A stretch of 64,000 nt of DNA from Murinocardiopsis flavida (GCF_003014485.1 NZ_PYGA01000004.1:289220-353219), one strand, 5' to 3'; positions 34,198 through 43,167 are shown, counted from the stretch's first letter. Notes: generated from the letters alone by a model not told the origin. Program-made: numbers and translations.

Positions 34198-34352
34198 GCA
34201 ATCCACCTCCGTGGTCTTCAGTCATGCCGGGGGCGGCGGGCCACGGCGGTGCGCGGCGGGCTCGCCCCCGGTCGGAGTATCCGGCCAGTCTACCCACCGG
34301 CCTCCCCCGGACCCCATCCGCGCCCGTCCCTCGGGGACCGGAGCTTGCCCGG

Positions 34353-34829
34353 TCAGAGCGGACGCAGGACGACGAGGGGGATCCCGTTGTCCCGGTCGGC
34401 GCCGATCGCGCGGTAGTCGGCCGCGCCGTCCGGTGTGTGGCCGAGCCCGCGCACGAGCGCGGCCGCCGTGCGCGGGTACCGGTCGGCGTACGCGGCGAGG
34501 CGCCGCCCCGATTCCTCCGGCGGCAGCAGCTCGGCGACCGCCTCGACCCGCGTCCGGCCGATCTGGAAGCGGACCCTCGGCTGGGCGGTGATGTTGCGCA
34601 GCCACTGCGCGCCGCCGCCGAACCCGGAGGCGATCGTGACCTCACCGGTGCCGGGATCGCGGTCGGCGACCTCCAGCACGGTCTGGCGCGGTTGCCCACT
34701 CACCCGGCCGATGTGGGTGAGCAGCAGGAAGCGGTGGCCGAGCAGGCCGCCGAGTCCGGCGCGGTAGATCCAGACGGGTGCCCGGAACAGCAGGCGCAGC
34801 ACACCCGTGGGGCCGTTCCTGGCGGTCAT
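34353..34829 (-). CDS. Nitroreductase family deazaflavin (F420)-dependent oxidoreductase
   Basis: A 158-aa protein of the Ddn-like split-barrel family that uses F420H2 or a related flavin. It has a basic amphipathic N-terminus, RFLLLTHIGRVSGQPRQTVLEV, GSGFGG-like ASGFGGGAQWLRNI and a C-terminal IGADRDNGIPLVVLRP. Substrates are unknown. It is the last gene of a TetR-controlled operon and overlaps the membrane-protein gene by ATGA. Confidence 0.88.
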   Translation of the reverse strand: MTARNGPTGVLRLLFRAPVWIYRAGLGGLLGHRFLLLTHIGRVSGQPRQTVLEVADRDPGTGEVTIASGFGGGAQWLRNITAQPRVRFQIGRTRVEAVAELLPPEESGRRLAAYADRYPRTAAALVRGLGHTPDGAADYRAIGADRDNGIPLVVLRPL

Positions 34830-35578
34830 CGTGCCTCCTCTGGGTCGGGATCGGGCACTGAGGGCTCCGCTGCCGGGGAGTCGGTTGTTCGGGATTGGGC
34901 TGTTCGGGAGTCGGCTACCGGGGCTCCCACTGTTGGAGACTCGGGCGCCGTGGATTCAGATTCCCGGGACTCGGACGCTGGGGACTCCGCTGCTGGAGAC
35001 TCCGTCGCTGGAGATTCGGCTACTGGGGATTCGGGCGCCATATGGGCGATGAGCAGCTTGACGACGAACACGGGGGCGAACCAGGCGAGTTCCGGCGCGA
35101 TACCGGGCAGGCCCGTAATGAGCCCGATCGCCAAGACCGCCGCGCCGAAGGCCACCGGGATGCGCACCGAGGCGGGGGCCGCGAGAACGGCGACGGCCCC
35201 GACCACCACCGCCAGGTAGAGCCCAATCGCCGCCGGCCACCCGAACCCCGGCACGAGCAGCGCAAGCGCCAAGGGGTGCACGTGCCCCGCGACGAACCCG
35301 AACCGGTACAGCGCGTTGCGGTCCGGGCGGTGCCACCATCGCTTCGCGTTGGTGAAGACGTTGGCGACGGTGCCGCCGATCAGGTCGATGCCGAGGACAA
35401 CTATGAGGGCGTACTGCCAGAGCGCCCACGGCGCGTCGTTCAGGAGTCCGGCAATGACCGCGACCACCGCTCCCGCCGCGATGGCGATGGAGCCCACGAC
35501 GCGCTCGGCCGCCGTCGCACCGGGCGTGAGCATCCGATCGGCGACACCGGCGATCCCCTGCCGGGGCTGCACGATCAT
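34826..35578 (-). CDS. Membrane protein with a repetitive ESP-rich tail
   Basis: A 250-aa protein with about six hydrophobic helices in residues 25-180 and no clear family assignment. Segments such as GGTVANVFTNAKRWWHR and GFVAGHVHPLALALLVP are distinctive and hydrophilic. The C-terminal 65 aa are a degenerate repeat of (A/P)ESP units coded by about 15-nt DNA repeats (34860-35040). The ATG at 35578 overlaps the TetR stop as ATGA and the stop overlaps the deazaflavin gene, so all three are translated as one unit. Confidence 0.75.
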   Translation of the reverse strand: MIVQPRQGIAGVADRMLTPGATAAERVVGSIAIAAGAVVAVIAGLLNDAPWALWQYALIVVLGIDLIGGTVANVFTNAKRWWHRPDRNALYRFGFVAGHVHPLALALLVPGFGWPAAIGLYLAVVVGAVAVLAAPASVRIPVAFGAAVLAIGLITGLPGIAPELAWFAPVFVVKLLIAHMAPESPVAESPATESPAAESPASESRESESTAPESPTVGAPVADSRTAQSRTTDSPAAEPSVPDPDPEEAR

Positions 35579-36306
35579 GACCCCTCCCCCGTGCCCGTGT
35601 CGCCCGTACCTGTGTTGGCCGTGCCCGAGCCGGCCGTGCCCGTGTCGCCGGTGCCCATGTCGGCCGCACCCGCGTGACCCGTACCCGAGTCGGCCGCGGC
35701 GGCGGTCGCGCCGGGGACGAGCATCCGCACCAGCGGGTCGGCCAAGGCGGCAGGGTCGACCTTCGGGTCCATGAGCCATTGCAGAAGGCAGCCTTCGATG
35801 GCGCCGACGATGATCGCGGCGTGCTCCTGCGGCGGGGCGTCGGCGGTCCAACCCTCGTCGCGGGCCTGCTCCAGCAGGGTCGTGATCGCGGCGCGGTACT
35901 CCCGGTAGGTGCGCGCGAGGTCGAGCGGCATGTCGGCGCGGCCGCGCCCCGCCGCCCACAGGTCGAGCACGACGTGCGCGATGTCGGGTTGGGCGGTCAG
36001 CATGCCCAGGACCGAGCGGACGAGCGCCGCCAAGCGGTCGGGCGCGGTGCCGTGCCCGTCAGCGCCGGGCCCGTGAACGGCGTCGCGCAGGATCTCGGCG
36101 GAGTGGGCTGAGAGCGCATCGAACGCGCCGTGCAGCAGCGCCTCCCTGCTCTCGAAGTAGAGGTAGACGCTGCCTTTGGCGACACCGGCCTCGGACGCGA
36201 CGTCCTCGATGCGGCTGTCGGCGAACCCGCGCCGCGCGAACACCCGGACGGCGGCGGCGAGGATCTCCGCGCGGCGCGCCTGCCGGTCGACTTTTCGAGG
36301 GACCAT
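35575..36306 (-). CDS. TetR-family transcriptional regulator
   Basis: A 243-aa TetR-type repressor. The N-terminal HTH spans about residues 10-55 (AEILAAAVRVFARRGFADSRIEDVASEAGVAKGSVYLYFESREALL). The C-terminal sensor ends near residue 200 and is followed by an unusual tail of Gly-Thr-Gly-Asp type repeats (about 35 aa). The ATG at 36306 has AGGAG 7 nt upstream. A perfect dyad right before the gene indicates autoregulation of the operon with the membrane protein and F420-type oxidoreductase. Confidence 0.92.
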   Translation of the reverse strand: MVPRKVDRQARRAEILAAAVRVFARRGFADSRIEDVASEAGVAKGSVYLYFESREALLHGAFDALSAHSAEILRDAVHGPGADGHGTAPDRLAALVRSVLGMLTAQPDIAHVVLDLWAAGRGRADMPLDLARTYREYRAAITTLLEQARDEGWTADAPPQEHAAIIVGAIEGCLLQWLMDPKVDPAALADPLVRMLVPGATAAAADSGTGHAGAADMGTGDTGTAGSGTANTGTGDTGTGEGS

Positions 36307-36320
36307 GGGCCAACTCCTTT

Positions 36321-36342
36321 TATGACTGACTGGTCAGTCATA
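36321..36342. promoter_or_regulatory. Perfect 22-bp TetR operator
   Basis: TATGACTGAC (36321-36330) and GTCAGTCATA (36333-36342) are perfect inverted 10-nt arms around TG, 15 bp before the tetR-type start. The TGACTG/CAGTCA core is common in TetR-family sites. Confidence 0.85.
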
Positions 36343-36585
36343 GTAATCGGAATGCGCCTCCCGGGCAAGCGGACCGCCCGCGGTCGCATCGGTCATGTCG
36401 GCCCGTCGGGGACGCGGCCCTGCCCCAAGCCCCCGGGATTGGTGACGGGAAGACCTCCGCACGAGCGGCGGGACCTCGAACACCCCGAGGCCGCAGAAGG
36501 GCGTGGCGGACGTCCAGCCTTCTGGAGACGTTCGGTTTTCTGGAGAGGTGCGCGTTTCTGGAGAGACGTGCGGACGCGCACGGTC

Positions 36586-37493
36586 TGCTGTGCGGCCTTG
36601 TCCGCGGGCGGCCCACCGTCAACTTGGGACAAAGACAGCACCGAAGGCGGGCGGTGAGTCGGGGCCGAGCAGTCAGGGCCAGGGCCGGGCGGTCAGGGCC
36701 GAGCGGTCACGCACCGGGTTCCCCGGTCCGACCTCGCCAACCTCACCGACCTTGCCGACCTTGCCGAAACGGCTTTTCGACCGGAACTGGAGCTTCTTGG
36801 ACCGCAGGTCCTCTGGGCGGCCTTGTCCGCGGGCGGCGCCCGGTTCCCAGTGGGAAAACAGCAGCGACAACGGCGGGCGGGAGCCTGGCCAACAGGCGCC
36901 AGGGTTGTTCGCGGCCCGGTGCCCCGGGCGGAGGGGGTGGGTTTCGGCCTGGGCCTGGCGCCGAGGGTGGGTGCCGAGAGCGTCCTTGCCCCCAGCGGAC
37001 GTGGGCAAGGCTGCCGGAAAGCCTGCGCACGCCCCTACTGCGCCGCTTCGCGATTGTCGCGCAGCGGGGCCCGCGACGGCCGAAGCAGACCCCAGGGTTC
37101 GACGCCGGGCCCCGCCACGCACTGACCGCGCGGCGGCGGGGCTGCGGGGCTGCGGTGTCGGCGCGGGTTGGGCACCTGGGCGTGGTTGCGGTGGTTTCCG
37201 TGCGGTGCTGAGCCCGGCGGCCATAGTGCGGGATGTGTGTCGGCCGTCGCTGCTGCGCAGGCTTTCCGGCAGCCTGGCTCCTGTCCCCTGGGGTCGAGGA
37301 CGCCCTCGCCCCGGACTCTCACCCCGGGACACCCTCGCCCCCGGGCGCCTGCGCCCGGCCCGGGGACAAGGCGGACCGACCGACCACAGAAGCCGGTTCG
37401 ATGCCGCCGGGGTTCGGACCTCCGTCCGCCGTCGGCGCCGCTTTTCCCCGCAGACCACCGGCACCCGGCCCCGCGGCAAGGCCGCACAGCAGG
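36586..37493. repeat. Mosaic of inverted and direct repeats
   Basis: A module beginning TGCTGTGCGGCCTTG occurs at 36586-36655, again in diverged form at 36821-36880 and inverted at 37425-37493, so the island is bracketed by inverted copies. Inside, a block of about 60 bp at 36969-37029 is repeated inverted at 37254-37312; its core of 21 nt (37009-37029 and 37254-37274) is perfect. Between these lies an inverted copy (37031-37086) of the hairpin module also present at 19.45 and 46.96 kb. Confidence 0.65.
37031..37086 (-). repeat. MITE-like palindromic module, copy 2 (inverted)
   Basis: On the minus strand this reads GGCCGTCGCGGGCCCCGCTG then CGCGAC, CGCGAAGCGG and CGCAGTAGGGG, closely matching the left end and hairpin of the element at 19443, including the trailing CAGTAGGGG. 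It is embedded in the repeat mosaic. Confidence 0.7.
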
Positions 37494-37554
37494 CGCCGCG
37501 CCCCGGGAATGCTCGGGGCGCGGGATGCGGGGCGATTGCGGCTGGGTCAGGGGG

Positions 37555-38316
37555 TCAGGCCGGGTGGGCGCGCTCCTTTTCGAGCCAGGCCACCGCCTGG
37601 TCGCTGCCGTTGTCGAGGGAGGCCGGCAGGTCGGCGAGGAAGGTGCGGTCGCCGTGGTGCTCCAGCTCCGCCAGCACAGCGTCGGGGTCGCCGTCCTCGA
37701 TGATGCGCAGGAGCTTGCGGTGCCGCAGCATGTTGGCGCTCGCGCTCTCCTTGCGCCTGGAGCGCGCATTGCGGTTGAGCGCCATGCACAGCTGCATCTG
37801 CAACTGGAGTGAGCGGTAGGACGCCTCCAGGCGCCGGTGCCCGGCCAGTCCGACCACGGCAAGGTGGAAGTCGAAGTTGGCCTCGGACAGCTCTGCCTCG
37901 TCGCGGGCGTCGACGGCCGCCTCCATCCTGCGGATGGCGGTCCAGCAGCGCTGCAAGCGGTCGGTGTCGGCGACGGGTACGCCGAGCACGACGGCCATGC
38001 GCTCCAGCTCGCGCCGGAAGGTGACGATCTCGTAGACGTCGTGCAGGGTCAGCGGGGTCACCACGGCGCCGCGGTGCTGCGACTGGCGGATGAGCCCCTC
38101 GTGTTCGAGCATCCGCAGCGCCTCGCGCAGCGGGGGGCGGCTGATGCCGAGTTGCGCGGTGAGCCGGTTCTCGACCACGCGCTCGCCGGGGATCAGCGTG
38201 CCGCCGAGGATCATCTGGCGGACGGACCGCGCCGCAAGGTCGACCATGCTCGGCGGTTTGACGATGCGCTGCTCTGGGGCGCCGGGGTCGGGGACGGGGT
38301 CATTGACGGCTGTCAT
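37555..38316 (-). CDS. GntR-family (FCD/FadR type) transcriptional regulator
   Basis: A 253-aa regulator with an N-terminal wHTH (RSVRQMILGGTLIPGERVVENRLTAQLGISRPPLREALRMLEHEGLI) and an all-helical FCD ligand domain containing the metal-site type residues of this family (FDFHLAVVGLAGH, RHRKLLRIIEDGD). FCD regulators sense organic acids such as lactate, glycolate or pyruvate. It lies next to the 2-hydroxyacid dehydrogenase/aminotransferase operon on the same strand, which it may control, and has its own dyad 212 bp upstream. Confidence 0.9.
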   Translation of the reverse strand: MTAVNDPVPDPGAPEQRIVKPPSMVDLAARSVRQMILGGTLIPGERVVENRLTAQLGISRPPLREALRMLEHEGLIRQSQHRGAVVTPLTLHDVYEIVTFRRELERMAVVLGVPVADTDRLQRCWTAIRRMEAAVDARDEAELSEANFDFHLAVVGLAGHRRLEASYRSLQLQMQLCMALNRNARSRRKESASANMLRHRKLLRIIEDGDPDAVLAELEHHGDRTFLADLPASLDNGSDQAVAWLEKERAHPA

Positions 38317-38430
38317 CGGCCCTCCTCACTTCCGCTCGCTCGGCCCGTTGGCAGCCCGCGGGGCGCAGGGAACCGGCGCGGGTCCGCGCGGGCGCGGCCG
38401 TGCCGAGGTTACGCGGCGGGGAGACCGCAT

Positions 38431-38502
38431 CTGCCAGTGCTGCCAGTGTTGCCGGTGCTTCCCGTGTTTCCCATGCTGCCTGGGCTGCCAGTGCTGTCCG
38501 GT
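38431..38502. repeat. Eight tandem 9-nt repeats
   Basis: Eight consecutive 9-mers of the type CTGCCAGTG fill 38431-38502, with 0-4 changes each. The period and composition match the in-gene repeat at 3014-3060, although this stretch is not coding. It is probably prone to slippage. Confidence 0.75.
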
Positions 38503-38527
38503 CCGCCCGCGGAAGGAGCGGTCTGCA

Positions 38528-38539
38528 ATTGTCTACAAT
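38528..38539. promoter_or_regulatory. FCD-GntR operator-like dyad ATTGTCTACAAT
   Basis: The perfect palindrome ATTGT-CT-ACAAT has the TTGTnnACAA form known for FCD-type GntR sites. It sits in an AT-rich patch 212 bp upstream of the regulator gene, probably over its promoter. Assignment to this regulator is inference. Confidence 0.65.
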
Positions 38540-38838
38540 AGTTTGACTCGTCCGCTGACATTCGGTCTCCGGTCCTGCGCCCGGTCCTGGCCCCAGGTTC
38601 GGCCGAACGCAGGACCTGCCACCGAATTCCCCACCGGATCTCCCGCCGCACAGCCCATCGGACCAGGCACCGCTCCAGCCCCCGTCCGGTGCCGGTACCC
38701 GGAGTGCTCCGGAGCCGCGTACTCCGAGCGTACGGGACGGCCCTTGGCTTCTATGGCTACTGTCGTCAATCGACCGGCCCCGCGCACGCGAAACCCCGGC
38801 CGCTCCCCCGGTCCGCCCATGCACGCCGTTCACCGGGT

Positions 38839-41808
38839 TCACCCCTCCGCCTTCTCTGGCGCCTTCCCGGGCGCGGGGGCACCGGCGAGGGCTTCCTGGA
38901 TGAGCCGGACCGGGTGCACGGCCTCGCGCGCCGTCCCGTGGGCGATCTGCTGGCGGCAGGACACACCCGTCGCGGCGATGACGGTGCCGTCGTCCTCCGC
39001 TTCGATCGCGGGGAACAACCGGTCGGCCCCGACCTGCATCGACACCTCGTAGTGCTCGGCCTCAAACCCGAACGACCCCGCCATGCCGCAGCACCCGGCG
39101 TCCAGCTCGACCACCTCGGCGCCGGGGATCCGCCGCAGCAGCGCGACCGTCGCGGCGGTGCCCACCTCGGCCTTCTGGTGGCAGTGGCCGTGGAACAGGA
39201 TCCGCTTCCCCGCCGGCCAGGCGTCCTCGCTCAACGTGAGCCGACCGCTGTCGATCGCCTCGGTCAGCAGCTCCTCGACCTGCCGGACGCGCCCGGAGAT
39301 GTCGGCGACCCTGGCGTCACCGGGCAGCATGGAGGCCGCCTCGTCCTTGAGGGTGAGGATGCACGACGGTTCGCAGCCGACGATCGGGCTGCCCGGCTCC
39401 GTGCCGTCGGACAGCAGCCCCACCAGCGCGCCCGCCTTGGCCTTTGCGTCGTCGACGAGCCCCTTCGACAGGCTGGAGCGCCCGCAGCACCCGCGGCTCT
39501 CCAGGCGCACCCCCCACCCGGCGCGCTCGAGCAGCTCGACGGCCGCGCGGCCGATGCCGGGCTCGGTGTAGGTGGTGAACGAGTCGGCGAGGAAGGTGAG
39601 CGTCCCCATGGGCGCCTCGGCCGGGGCGGCGCCGCGCTTCCGGTGCCAGCGCACGAGGTGCTTGCGCGCGAAGGTCGGCAGCGGCCGCTTCGCCGTGATG
39701 CCCAGCAGCTTCTCCACGAGCCACCGCAGCGGCGGGATCCGGTTGGGCAGGTTGCTGAGCGGCGCGAACGCCGACCCCAGCCGGTACATCGGCCGGATCG
39801 CCCCGAACACCCGGGAGCGCAGCGGGACGCCGTGGACGTCGTGGTGGTGCGACTGCGCCTCACTCTTCAGCTTGGCCATGTCGACGCCGAGCGGGCATTC
39901 GCTCTTGCACGCCTTGCACATCAGGCAGAGGTCGAGGACCTCGTGCAGCCGCTCGTCGCCGAGCGCGGCACGCGGGTCGGGTTCGGACAAGGCTTTGACG
40001 AGCGCGTTCGCGCGCCCGCGCGTGGCGTGCTCCTCGTCGCGGGTGGCGATGTAGGACGGGCACATCGCGCCGCTGGTGCTCTTGCGGCACAGGCCGATGT
40101 TCATGCAGCGGTCGGCCGCGCCGCGCATGCCGCCGACGACCTCGAAGGACAAGCGGGTCTGGAAGGGCTGCGGCTCCGGCAGGGACGCGTCGCGCAGGTT
40201 GTCGGTCATGGGTGGCGCGTCGACGATCTTTCCGGGGTTGAGCCGCAACTCGGGGTCGAACACCCGCTTGACCTCACGCATGGCCTCGTACAGCTCGTCG
40301 CCGAAGATCTCGCGGTTGAACTCGCTGCGGGCCAGGCCGTCGCCGTGCTCGCTGGAGTTCACCCCGCCGAACGCGGTGACCAGGTCCTTGACCTCTTCGG
40401 CGACGGCGCGCATCTTCTCGGCCTCGCCGGGCGCCGCGAGGTCCACGAACGGGCGGATGTGCAGGCAGCCGACCGAGCAGTGCCCGTAGAACCCGGCCTC
40501 CAACCCGTGGCGGTCGAGGACCTCCTTGAACCGGGTCGTGTACTCGACCAGGTGCTTGGGGTCGACCGCGGTGTCCTCGATGAACGCGAGTGGACGGCGG
40601 GTCCCGCTGCCCGCCGCCATGAGCAGCCCGAGGCTGGACTTGCGCACCTTGAGCAGCGAGCCCTGCTGCTCGGGGGTGACGGCCTCCAGTGTGTGGTAGC
40701 CGTGGCCGTTGGCGCGCCAGAGACCCACGAGGCGGTCGAGCCGCTCGCGGAGGTCGTCCTCGTCGTCGCCGGAGAACGAGACGAACAGCAGCGCGTCGGG
40801 GTCGCCCTGGAGGATCTCTCCCAGCGACGCGTACTCGATGCGCTGGCGCGACAGGTCGAGGATGGTGCGGTCCATCAGTTCGACCCCGGCGGGGTCGCAC
40901 GACAGCGCGTCCTCTGTGGCGGCGATGGCCGCAGCGGTGGAGGTGAAGTGGCCGACCGCGATGACGGTGCGCTTGGGCTTGGGCACCAGGTCCACCACCG
41001 CCTCGGTGGCCAGCACGAGGGTGCCTTCGGCGCCGACCACGAACTTCGCGAGGTCGAAGGCGTCGTCGCCCGCCAGGCGGTCGAGCCGGTAGCCGCAGGC
41101 GCGCCGCCAGAAGTCGGGGAACCGGGTGGCGATGGCGTCGGCGCTGCCGTCGAGGATGGCGGGCAGGCCCCGGTGGATGTCGCCTTCGAGGCCGGGCAGC
41201 GCCGCGCGGCGGGCGCGCTCGTCGGGGTCGAGCGGGCGCAGGTCGGTACGGCTGCCGTCGGCGAGCACCACCTCCAGCGCGCGGACGTGGTCGATCGTCA
41301 TCCCGTGGCGCAGCGAGCCGCTGCCGGCGGAGTTGTTGCCGATCATCCCGCCGATGGTGGCCCTGTTGCTGGTGGAGGTGTCGGGGCCGAACATCAGCCC
41401 GTGCGGGGCCGCGGCCCGGTTCAGCTCGTCCTGGACGACACCGGGCTGGACGCGGGCGGTGCGCGCCTCAGGGTCGAGCTCGATGATCTTGTGCATGTGC
41501 CGGGACATGTCGATGATGATCCCGGCGCCGACGGTCTGGCCGGCGAGGCTGGTGCCCGCGCCGCGTGCGGTGACCGTCAGGCCGAAATCGCGCGCCGCGG
41601 CGACGGTGGCGGCGACGTCGCCGGTGTGGCGGGGGAAGACCACCCCCGCGGGGGTGATGGCGTACATGCTGGCGTCGCGCGAGAAAAGGTGCCGGGTGTA
41701 GTCGTCGAAACGCACGTCGCCGTCGAGGTCGCGGCGGAGCCGCCGCTCGACCTCCGCCGCGGCGGAGGTCGAGGGCGGTGCGGCGGGGGCGTTGCCCGTG
41801 GTCGTCAT
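38839..41808 (-). CDS. FAD/FeS 2-hydroxyacid dehydrogenase (D-lactate / D-2-hydroxyglutarate / glycolate type, YdiJ-like)
   Basis: A 989-aa fusion of a GlcD-type flavoprotein and a GlpC/GlcF-type iron-sulfur protein. The FAD-binding part has TARGAGTSLAGQTVG, GPDTSTSNRATIGGMIGNNSAGS and GAEGTLVLATEAV; the FAD-oxidase cap contains YGHCSVGCLHIRP. Ferredoxin cysteines are in DRCMNIGLCRKS and LCLMCKACKSECP. Two CCG-type clusters follow (SRGCCGRSS, GCEPSC, HGHCHQK, GCCGMAGSFGFE). It would oxidise a D-2-hydroxyacid and pass electrons to the respiratory chain; E. coli YdiJ has the same layout. The ATG at 41808 has AAGGA 6 nt upstream. It follows the glyoxylate aminotransferase gene by 164 bp. Confidence 0.92.
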   Translation of the reverse strand: MTTTGNAPAAPPSTSAAAEVERRLRRDLDGDVRFDDYTRHLFSRDASMYAITPAGVVFPRHTGDVAATVAAARDFGLTVTARGAGTSLAGQTVGAGIIIDMSRHMHKIIELDPEARTARVQPGVVQDELNRAAAPHGLMFGPDTSTSNRATIGGMIGNNSAGSGSLRHGMTIDHVRALEVVLADGSRTDLRPLDPDERARRAALPGLEGDIHRGLPAILDGSADAIATRFPDFWRRACGYRLDRLAGDDAFDLAKFVVGAEGTLVLATEAVVDLVPKPKRTVIAVGHFTSTAAAIAATEDALSCDPAGVELMDRTILDLSRQRIEYASLGEILQGDPDALLFVSFSGDDEDDLRERLDRLVGLWRANGHGYHTLEAVTPEQQGSLLKVRKSSLGLLMAAGSGTRRPLAFIEDTAVDPKHLVEYTTRFKEVLDRHGLEAGFYGHCSVGCLHIRPFVDLAAPGEAEKMRAVAEEVKDLVTAFGGVNSSEHGDGLARSEFNREIFGDELYEAMREVKRVFDPELRLNPGKIVDAPPMTDNLRDASLPEPQPFQTRLSFEVVGGMRGAADRCMNIGLCRKSTSGAMCPSYIATRDEEHATRGRANALVKALSEPDPRAALGDERLHEVLDLCLMCKACKSECPLGVDMAKLKSEAQSHHHDVHGVPLRSRVFGAIRPMYRLGSAFAPLSNLPNRIPPLRWLVEKLLGITAKRPLPTFARKHLVRWHRKRGAAPAEAPMGTLTFLADSFTTYTEPGIGRAAVELLERAGWGVRLESRGCCGRSSLSKGLVDDAKAKAGALVGLLSDGTEPGSPIVGCEPSCILTLKDEAASMLPGDARVADISGRVRQVEELLTEAIDSGRLTLSEDAWPAGKRILFHGHCHQKAEVGTAATVALLRRIPGAEVVELDAGCCGMAGSFGFEAEHYEVSMQVGADRLFPAIEAEDDGTVIAATGVSCRQQIAHGTAREAVHPVRLIQEALAGAPAPGKAPEKAEG

Positions 41809-41819
41809 GGCGCGTCCTT

Positions 41820-41890
41820 TTTCCGAGTGGGTCGCCGAGTCGGTCGCCGGGTTGATCACCGGGTCGGCCGCCGGGTCGGCCGCCGGGAAG
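41820..41890. repeat. Short-period repeat in the gap before the 2-hydroxyacid dehydrogenase
   Basis: Near-identical units of GGGTCGGCCGCC (15-nt period) run through this gap between two operon genes. It has the same character as other microrepeats of the window. Confidence 0.6.
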
Positions 41891-41972
41891 CGTCGCGGAC
41901 CGGTGGCGGTCCGGCGGCGGCCCGGCGGGGCGGGGTCGGTACCGGCCGGCGGGGGTCGGCGGTGCCGTGGGG

Positions 41973-43139
41973 TCAGGGGCGTTCGAGCCGCTGGAGGGCA
42001 GCCGCGACCCCGGCGGGGTCGACCTTCACACCGGCGAGGGAGAGACCCATCTGCACGCCCGCGAGGGTCCCGGCGAGGGTCAGGTCGTTGAAGTGGCCGA
42101 GGTGGCCGATGCGGAAGATCCTGCCGGTCAGCTTGCCGAGCCCGGCCCCTAGCGACATGTCGAAGCGGTCCAGGATGATGCGGCGCACCTGGTCGGCGTC
42201 GTGCTCTTCGGGCAGCAGGACGGCGGTGAGCGCGCCGGAGTGCTCGCGCTCGTCCAGGCACAGGACGTCCAGGCCCCAGGCGCGGACGGCGGCGCGGGTG
42301 GCCTCGGCGTGGCGGGTGTGGCGGGCGAAGACGTTCGGCAGGCCCTCGGCGTCGAGCATGCGCAGGGCCTCGCGGAGGCCATAGAGGAGGTTGGTCGCGG
42401 GGGTGTAGGGGAAGAAGCCGCGCTCGTTGGCGTCCAGGATCGGCGCCCAGTCGAAGTAGGACCGCGTGAGGCCGGCGTCGCGCGAGGCCCGCAGCGCCTT
42501 GTCGCTGACGGCGTTGAACCCCAGGCCGGGCGGCAGCATGAGGCCCTTCTGCGAGCCCGCGACAGTGACGTCGACGCCCCATTCGTCGTGGCGGTAGTCG
42601 ATGGAGCCCAGGGAGGAGATGGTGTCGACGAGGTAGAGGGCGGGGTGCCCCGTGCTGTCGATGGCGCGCCGGACGTCGGCGATGCGGCTGGTCACGCCGG
42701 TCGAGGTCTCGTTGTGCACGACGCACACGGCCTTGATCTCGTGGGCGGTGTCGGCGGCGAGGCGCTCGGCGACGGCGTCCGGGTCGACGCCGTGGCGCCA
42801 GTCGCCGGGGACGAAGTCGACCGTGAGACCGAGGCCGCGCGCCATGTCCTGCCACAGGGTCGCGAAGTGGCCGGTCTCGAAGCACAGGACGCGGTCGCCC
42901 GGGCTGAGGGTGTTGACGAGGGCGGCCTCCCACGCGCCGGTGCCCGAGGAGGGCAGGATCACGACCGGTCGAGTGGTGCCGAACACGGGCTTGACCTCGT
43001 CGAGGAGCCCCACCACCAGTTCGCGGAACTCGGGTCCGCGATGGTCGATGGTCGGCGCCGAGATCGCCCGCAGGACGTTGTCGGGGACGTTGGTGGGACC
43101 GGGGATCTGGAGGAAGTGACGACCGCTCGCCGTTGCCAT
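41973..43139 (-). CDS. Class V aminotransferase: alanine/serine/ureidoglycine-glyoxylate aminotransferase family
   Basis: A 388-aa PLP enzyme of the AGXT/SGAT family that aminates glyoxylate to glycine. It has FLQIPGPTNVPDNVLRA, HRGPEF, LPSSGTGAWEAAL, HNETSTGV, DTISSLGSIDYR and the PLP lysine in VAGSQKGLMLPPG, with RIGHLGHF near the end. Possible amino donors are alanine, serine or, as in Bacillus PucG, ureidoglycine from purine breakdown; the purine locus 14 kb away makes the last worth testing. GAAAGGA precedes the ATG. It is first in an operon with the 2-hydroxyacid dehydrogenase. Confidence 0.9.
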   Translation of the reverse strand: MATASGRHFLQIPGPTNVPDNVLRAISAPTIDHRGPEFRELVVGLLDEVKPVFGTTRPVVILPSSGTGAWEAALVNTLSPGDRVLCFETGHFATLWQDMARGLGLTVDFVPGDWRHGVDPDAVAERLAADTAHEIKAVCVVHNETSTGVTSRIADVRRAIDSTGHPALYLVDTISSLGSIDYRHDEWGVDVTVAGSQKGLMLPPGLGFNAVSDKALRASRDAGLTRSYFDWAPILDANERGFFPYTPATNLLYGLREALRMLDAEGLPNVFARHTRHAEATRAAVRAWGLDVLCLDEREHSGALTAVLLPEEHDADQVRRIILDRFDMSLGAGLGKLTGRIFRIGHLGHFNDLTLAGTLAGVQMGLSLAGVKVDPAGVAAALQRLERP

Positions 43140-43167
43140 GTCGGGTCCTTTCAGGAAGACGACCCAT

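Larger units (their letters stand above)
36343..37554. other. 1.2-kb region with no convincing gene, dominated by repeats
   Basis: No frame here has a conserved domain, sensible start with binding site and non-repetitive composition together. The left part holds three TTCTGGAGA boxes at exact 18-bp spacing (36520, 36538, 36556). The rest is the repeat mosaic described at 36586-37493. Confidence 0.6.
38317..38838. other. 522-bp intergenic region upstream of the FCD-GntR gene
   Basis: The gap holds a 9-nt tandem repeat (38431-38502) and an operator-like dyad (38528-38539). No gene with domain support is seen; the open frames are Arg/Pro-rich shadows. Confidence 0.5.

Noticed and set aside
36503..37819. 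438-codon plus-strand frame through the repeat island
   Set aside because: Composition follows the repeats, and its 3' part is antisense to the FCD-GntR gene.
38689..42384. 1231-codon open frame on the plus strand
   Set aside because: It is the shadow of the FAD/FeS dehydrogenase and aminotransferase genes on the minus strand; Arg/Ala/His-rich with no domain. Long empty antisense frames are normal at this GC content.
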